A DNA stretch of 8,685 nucleotides from Anaerolineales bacterium UBA6668 (GTDB taxonomy: Bacteria > Chloroflexota > Anaerolineae > Anaerolineales > UBA6668), in the NCBI GenBank assembly GCA_002455215.1, contig DKKK01000155.1, forward strand, positions 15,291 through 23,975. Direction: 5' to 3'. The notes under the pieces are model-generated. The model made no database searches and had not been told where the DNA came from. It was given only the letters and a program-made list of their open reading frames with translations. The translations under genes and the position numbers were made by a program. Positions 5,091 to 8,685 of this stretch are shown here, one piece after another; position 1 is the stretch's first letter; each line of letters opens with the position of its first letter.

Positions 5091-7502
5091 GGGTGATAAC
5101 ACAGCGAAGGGCTGAGATTTGGGGTCGGCAAAAAAGCCTTCGGGCAAGGGAATCAACTGTGCATTCCCGCCCTGATACAGACTTCCGGACGCAATGGTAT
5201 AAAGTTGAATGGCGTTTTGGCTATCCGTTATATTTTGCCAAGCAAAAATTGCCATGCTACCCTCGGAATTCCAATGCAAGTCTCGATAACAGCAAGTTTG
5301 TGTGCCTAGCGGTTCGGCTTGGCGTGCCTCCCCTTTTTCTCTGGCGTTGTATAGCCACAAATCACCGAAGCCGTTGTTGCGTAAACTATCTGTGAAACTA
5401 AACAAATCCACACCATCCCACCCAAAAGAACCTAAGGTAAGCTGAGTCTTGTAGCGCGGTAGGGTAAAGCGGGTTCCCGGAAATTCATCGGTATTGTCGG
5501 GGTTAAAGATTCCGCACTCAACTTTAATCAATTGCACCACTTCGCTGGTGGTTAGTTCTTGACTGTTGCCACGTTGGATAGTCCACGGAATATCAGCCAA
5601 AAGCGCCACCCGTTTTGCATCGTTTGCCCAGCGCACCTCGTGTGGCGGGCTGTGCAGATAGCGAAAACAATTTGCCAATGCTTGTAAATCTTTGGCACGT
5701 TGAACCTTTGCCATTTGCTCCGCTTGCCATTCTCCCACATACAGCGTGTCGTCTGCACTAATGGCGAAATACTTGCCATCTGGTGAGCGTTCAAATCCTT
5801 CTACTACAGTAGAAGTGTTCAAACAGCCCAATTCGACTGTAGTTTTGTCCACAATATCCATTTGATGAAAACACAACCCGGCAATAAACGTCAGGGTACG
5901 CTGGTCAAACCAGCGCAAACTGGACTTTTTCACGCGGTCTGTAGTCAGTTGGGTCAGTTCGCTCCCATCCAAGTTGACGACCCAAATTTCGTTGTCTTTG
6001 AAAAAAGCCGCTTTGGGAGAAGACAAATACAGGTTGATAGCGTTTTCGGCGGTGGCAGTTTGGGCAACCGCAGTTTGGGCGACTGCGACTGCAGTTTCAG
6101 TGCCGGAGACAGCGGTCGCTTCGTTGGCTTGTGCCGCAAGTGTGATACCGGCAACAACCGTTTGAGTTTTTCCGAAAATAAAATCTTGGGTGGCTTGCGC
6201 TTGTAGGGTTTGCTCTGCCGCAAGGCTAGCCGTCTGGACAATCGCCGACTGTGTCGCTTGTTGAATGGCAAAATCGGCAGTGGCAGTTTGTCCTTGCACA
6301 AATACTTGAGTGTTAGCCAAAGCCGTTTCGGTCTGTCCGGCGAGCAAAACTGTTTGGGCGGTGGCAGTTTCGTTACTGGCTTGGGCGAGTTTGACTGCCT
6401 GCACTCGTTGTTGTTCTTTGTCATATTCTGTGTAACCCCAATAGCCTCCAGCACCCAACCCAATCACAAGCAAAATCAACAAGGGGGTAAGCCAAACCCA
6501 GCGAGACGGCTTTGGTTTGGATGGCGGGGCTTGTACTGCCGGAGTAGGGGCTGGTTGGGGTTGTGCAATGGGAGGGGAAGTGCGGGCTGGCAAGACGGGC
6601 GCAGTTGGACGAGCTTCAATCAGAGTGGGCAGAATATCGGCAGACTCCAACAATGTCCGGTCCTCGTGTAAGTTCACAGAGCGAGTTCCATGCCATGCCG
6701 TCTCAAGCGCATTGGCAAATGCCACAGCACTGGCATAGCGGTCTGTGGGTTGCTTCGCCATCGCCTTTTCCAATACTGATTGTATGGCTGGGGGTAGGCT
6801 TGAAACATATTCCAGAATGTTAGGCACAGGTTCGGAGGTGTGTTTGAAAGCAATATCCAAATCGCTATCCCCATCAAAAACCGGTTTACCGCTTAATAAT
6901 TGAAAAACGATTGCCCCAAGACTGTAAATATCACTGGCAGGACCAATATCTTTTCTGCCCCGCACTTGTTCGGGGCTCATGTAATTGGGAGTGCCAATCA
7001 TCATACCGGTGCGGGTTTGACCATCAGTCTTGTCTAGCAATTTAGCAATGCCAAAATCATTGATATATGGCACATTGTTGGCATCGAATAAAATATTGCT
7101 GGGTTTTAAATCACGGTGCAGAATGTGGTTCTGGTGAGCGTAATCAACGGCGGGAGCAATTTGATTCATCAATTTGCACACTTCAGCCAAACTCAAGCTC
7201 CCCTCTCGGGCAATGCGTTCGGTCAGCGTCTCCTTTAGCAAGGGCAAAACCAAGTAGTAACTGCCGTTACTTTCGCCAATGTCGTGAATGGCGATGATGC
7301 CAGGGTGGTGCAAGCCAGCTAGCATTTGAGCTTCTTGTAGAAATCGCTCACTGAATTGTGGGTTGTTACTTAGTTCGGGGTGAATAATTTTAATGGCAAC
7401 ATTGCGCCCCAAAAGTGTGTCTCGCGCTTGATAGACTGCCGCCATACCGCCCCTACCCAATTGCCTGATAATTTCATACCGTCCGATTTTTTGTTGCACC
7501 AT
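5082..7502 (-). CDS. Receptor-type Ser/Thr protein kinase with TM helix, stalk and propeller-like outer domain
   Basis: A Hanks-type (PknB-like) kinase that should phosphorylate cytoplasmic Ser/Thr targets in response to something outside the membrane. Residues are counted from the chosen start. Kinase domain 9-270: glycine loop LGRGGMAAVY (15-24), VAIK Lys38, alpha-C Glu57, HRDLKPSN with Asp131 and Asn136, DFG Asp149, GTPNYMSPEQ (170-179), so all catalytic residues are present. A Pro-rich linker (299-332) leads to one transmembrane helix (about 335-357). Then come an Ala/Thr/Gln stalk (about 366-488) and an outer domain from 495 with TolB/propeller-like strands (NEIWVVNLDGSELTQLTT, SPDGKYFAIS) and six cysteines. 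No PASTA repeats. I chose the ATG at 7502 because GGAG lies nine bases upstream and the kinase fold starts at once; ATG 7517 and TTG 7529 (815 aa) are alternatives. The ligand and substrates are unknown; mnmA follows. Confidence 0.92.
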   Translation of the reverse strand: MVQQKIGRYEIIRQLGRGGMAAVYQARDTLLGRNVAIKIIHPELSNNPQFSERFLQEAQMLAGLHHPGIIAIHDIGESNGSYYLVLPLLKETLTERIAREGSLSLAEVCKLMNQIAPAVDYAHQNHILHRDLKPSNILFDANNVPYINDFGIAKLLDKTDGQTRTGMMIGTPNYMSPEQVRGRKDIGPASDIYSLGAIVFQLLSGKPVFDGDSDLDIAFKHTSEPVPNILEYVSSLPPAIQSVLEKAMAKQPTDRYASAVAFANALETAWHGTRSVNLHEDRTLLESADILPTLIEARPTAPVLPARTSPPIAQPQPAPTPAVQAPPSKPKPSRWVWLTPLLILLVIGLGAGGYWGYTEYDKEQQRVQAVKLAQASNETATAQTVLLAGQTETALANTQVFVQGQTATADFAIQQATQSAIVQTASLAAEQTLQAQATQDFIFGKTQTVVAGITLAAQANEATAVSGTETAVAVAQTAVAQTATAENAINLYLSSPKAAFFKDNEIWVVNLDGSELTQLTTDRVKKSSLRWFDQRTLTFIAGLCFHQMDIVDKTTVELGCLNTSTVVEGFERSPDGKYFAISADDTLYVGEWQAEQMAKVQRAKDLQALANCFRYLHSPPHEVRWANDAKRVALLADIPWTIQRGNSQELTTSEVVQLIKVECGIFNPDNTDEFPGTRFTLPRYKTQLTLGSFGWDGVDLFSFTDSLRNNGFGDLWLYNAREKGEARQAEPLGTQTCCYRDLHWNSEGSMAIFAWQNITDSQNAIQLYTIASGSLYQGGNAQLIPLPEGFFADPKSQPFAVLSPLP
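6039..6407 (-). repeat. Low-complexity Ala/Thr/Gln coding repeat (kinase stalk)
   Basis: This part of the kinase gene encodes about 120 residues dominated by Ala, Thr, Gln and Val, with Gln-Thr pairs recurring often at 7-8 residue spacing (for example QTVLLAGQTETALANTQ). At DNA level, short degenerate copies of GGCAGTTT and GCAGTTTGGGC recur on the + strand near 6053-6098, 6281 and 6362. The copies are imperfect, so this is an old diverged repeat. A helical spacer holding the outer domain away from the membrane is the likely role. The composition keeps other frames open over several hundred bases; they are not genes. Confidence 0.7.
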
Positions 7503-7714
7503 TATTACTGACTCCATAACCAATTTCAATACAACTTAAAATATCCACAGAAACTGGCTGATACTATCATTTTATCATGCGACCCTGCAGAATATCGAAA
7601 AGTGCAACCCGAAACCACCGTTTTCCCTACGATTTGCATCGGGGTACTATAGTATTATCGCAATTTTCACAATTTGTTGTATGATAACTGTATCAGATAG
7701 CCCATTAACCTGAT
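7503..7714. promoter_or_regulatory. Divergent intergenic region between the kinase and the AlkD-like gene
   Basis: The 212 bases hold no gene but are AT-rich and full of short dyads: TGATA-C-TATCA (7559-7569), the perfect palindrome TACTATAGTA (7645-7654), and TGATA-ACTG-TATCA (7682-7695). TGATA/TATCA half-sites therefore sit near both divergent starts. Possible + strand promoter parts are TTCACA (7666-7671; 5 of 6) and TATGAT (7680-7685; 5 of 6), but they do not pair with each other at normal spacing. I found no convincing -35/-10 pair for the kinase on the - strand. A promoter region is expected here, but its elements are not resolved. Confidence 0.5.
7512..7515 (-). promoter_or_regulatory. 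Shine-Dalgarno GGAG that decides the kinase start
   Basis: GGAG on the - strand lies nine bases before the ATG at 7502. Its first G belongs to the alternative ATG at 7517. Neither that ATG nor the TTG at 7529 has a comparable site upstream, which favours the 806-residue product. Confidence 0.4.
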
Positions 7715-8533
7715 ATGCCACCTATAGACCCAACCCGCATCCGTAACCAAGCCAATCAATTAGTTGGACTCATTGGCAATCCAGAACAGTTTGTTCGTTC
7801 TGCCCACCTGATATTGGAAGCCTACACCGATTATGCCTTTCGCCAAAGCGAGATTGTGGCACAGCGTGCGCCATTTAAAGGACACAATACCCCCAAACCG
7901 GTCTTACGCCAAATTTTAAACACGCTACGATTACCTATCCAGCAACACCCACACCTGGGTTTTGCGTTGGCTTGTCGCTTGTGGCAGGTAAATAGCCATG
8001 AAGAACGCTGGCTGGCAGGTGAACTGCTGGCATTGTGTGTGCCGGCAAGCCCATTCGTGGTGCAAGAGCAAATTGAAAACTGGTTGCCATCGCTGGAAAA
8101 TGCGACAATGGCAGATGCGCTGGGGCTTTCGGCAGGCACTGCCTTGCTTAGGGTCAACCCGCGCGAATTTTTGGGCGTAACTCGCACTTGGTTGCAGTCA
8201 CGTTCTCGCTGGGTACGACGCTTTGCATTGGCAAGTTTGATGGGATTGATCCAACAGCGCTTATTCAACGACCCTAGCGCCATCTTTGACCTGATTCGCA
8301 GTCAAATGTCAGAAAACGATGCCGAGATTCGCGCGGCATTGGCGGCTTTGTTGCGCGAGATGGCGGCAAATACCCCCAATGAAGTCGCGCGTTTTCTGCG
8401 CGAGTGGGCAATTGGTATGGACCGCTATGCTCATTTAGTGGTTAGGCAAGTACTCGATGCCTTTGATACCGCCACGCGCACCGAGTTGCTGACGCTCATG
8501 CGTAGCAATCAACCCTTTTCCTACATCCAGTAA
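7715..8533 (+). CDS. AlkD-like HEAT-repeat protein (DNA alkylation repair family), active-site aromatics apparently missing
   Basis: The 272-residue product looks all-helical, with HEAT-like helix pairs. Recalled from memory, its order of segments resembles AlkD, the glycosylase that removes positively charged N3- and N7-alkylpurines: APFKGHNTPKPVLRQI (52-67) for the FLGIQTP segment, LWQVNSHEERWLAGELLAL (89-107) for the LW..E.E....A segment, LENATMADALG (127-137) for the catalytic helix, SRWVRRFALASLM (164-176) for the Arg-bearing segment, and ALLREMAANTPNEVARF (211-227) for the VLREYAKTNP segment. In this hand alignment the catalytic Asp may be Asp134 and the DNA-binding Arg is Arg169, but positions of Trp109 and Trp187 of B. 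cereus AlkD become Ala (about 130 and 211). It may be an active variant or a non-catalytic DNA-binding HEAT protein like AlkD2. The start ATG 7715 has no Shine-Dalgarno. The gene diverges from the kinase. Confidence 0.6.
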   Translation: MPPIDPTRIRNQANQLVGLIGNPEQFVRSAHLILEAYTDYAFRQSEIVAQRAPFKGHNTPKPVLRQILNTLRLPIQQHPHLGFALACRLWQVNSHEERWLAGELLALCVPASPFVVQEQIENWLPSLENATMADALGLSAGTALLRVNPREFLGVTRTWLQSRSRWVRRFALASLMGLIQQRLFNDPSAIFDLIRSQMSENDAEIRAALAALLREMAANTPNEVARFLREWAIGMDRYAHLVVRQVLDAFDTATRTELLTLMRSNQPFSYIQ

Positions 8534-8685
8534 AAATAATAATTTAACACGGTTTATATTCGGCGCACGCGCCGAGTATTGAATTTCCGCCTTTTTTAGA
8601 AAAAGAGTAACTGCTCAGCCTTATTTGGCAAAACCGACAGTCTGGCGAGGCTGGATGCGTATCCATAATGCTCAAGTGCGGATGA
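8534..8685. other. Tail after the AlkD-like gene, with a possible start of another gene
   Basis: These bases follow the TAA stop. They hold the hairpin at 8556-8579, a short AT dyad CTTTTT-TAG-AAAAAG (8591-8605), and a + strand frame open from 8583 to the window edge. In that frame ATG 8655 would begin MRIHNAQVRM. Ten codons are too few to call a gene and no Shine-Dalgarno is visible. No tRNA or other RNA gene is recognised. Confidence 0.3.
8556..8579 (+). terminator. Ten-base-pair hairpin downstream of the AlkD-like gene, possible terminator
   Basis: ATATTCGGCG and CGCCGAGTAT pair over ten positions (one T-G wobble) around a CACG loop, starting 22 bases after the stop codon. A T6 tract follows only after about 12 bases (8592-8597), so it is not a textbook intrinsic terminator. 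The position fits termination or 3'-end protection of the transcript. Confidence 0.4.

Noticed and set aside
5862..6206. 114-codon + strand frame opposite the kinase stalk and outer domain
   Set aside because: Antisense shadow of the same repeat, with no promoter or ribosome site.
6053..6374. Recurrent GCAGTTTGGGC-like repeats as a possible CRISPR or intergenic repeat array
   Set aside because: The copies are short, unevenly spaced, in frame with the kinase and explained by repeated Ala-Gln-Thr codons.
5954..6463. 169-codon open frame on the - strand over the kinase stalk
   Set aside because: It is the kinase gene read in another frame. The low-complexity repeat gives a Lys/Pro/Leu-rich translation free of stops; this is composition, not coding.
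5082..8533. Kinase plus AlkD-like HEAT protein as a defence or toxin module
   Set aside because: The two genes are divergent, with no nuclease, toxin, recombinase or mobile-element neighbour, and both sit among housekeeping genes. Nothing in the sequence supports a defence role.
8613..8685. Possible tRNA or small structured RNA after the AlkD-like gene (CAGCC...GGCTG pairing)
   Set aside because: The pairing arms are five bases with a 28-base loop, and no T-loop, anticodon stem or acceptor stem can be drawn.

Overview
The window looks like bacterial chromosome carrying housekeeping genes on both strands, plus one large signalling gene. The best guess for the source is a Chloroflexota-type (Anaerolineae-like) bacterium. 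That is an inference from one trait: the membrane kinase carries a long Ala/Thr/Gln-rich stalk of the TATAQ style, which I associate with that phylum. No mobile element, tRNA, rRNA or CRISPR array is visible.

Layout, left to right. (1) The 3' two thirds of mutS (mismatch repair ATPase, + strand), cut by the left edge. (2) A class II CCA-adding/poly(A) polymerase family gene on the - strand; its stop codon abuts the mutS stop with no base between. (3) A 127-base divergent promoter region with two overlapping face-to-face sigma70-like promoters and a 19-base inverted repeat. (4) rluE, a 23S rRNA pseudouridine synthase (+ strand), whose stop overlaps (5) a small three-helix membrane protein on the - strand. 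That protein is joined by an ATGA overlap to (6) mnmA, the tRNA 2-thiouridylase (- strand). (7) A receptor-type Ser/Thr kinase (- strand): cytoplasmic Hanks kinase domain, proline-rich linker, one transmembrane helix, low-complexity stalk, and a propeller-like outer domain with six cysteines. (8) A 212-base intergenic region with several short inverted repeats. (9) A divergent AlkD-like HEAT-repeat gene (+ strand). (10) A 152-base tail with a strong hairpin and a possible start of a following gene.

How the genes relate. cca, rluE and mnmA all act on tRNA or rRNA, and mutS and the AlkD-like protein both belong to DNA-maintenance families, so most of the window is information processing. Kinase, mnmA and the small membrane protein lie in one - strand run and could be co-transcribed. 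mnmA also seems to have its own strong promoter inside the last codons of the kinase gene, placed so that the transcript would begin at the mnmA ATG (leaderless). The tight convergent ends leave no room for intrinsic terminators between mutS and cca or between rluE and the membrane-protein gene. I see no obvious new multi-gene system. The points most worth checking are the leaderless mnmA promoter, the divergent operator-like palindrome, the kinase sensor architecture, and the AlkD-like protein that seems to lack the usual active-site aromatics.
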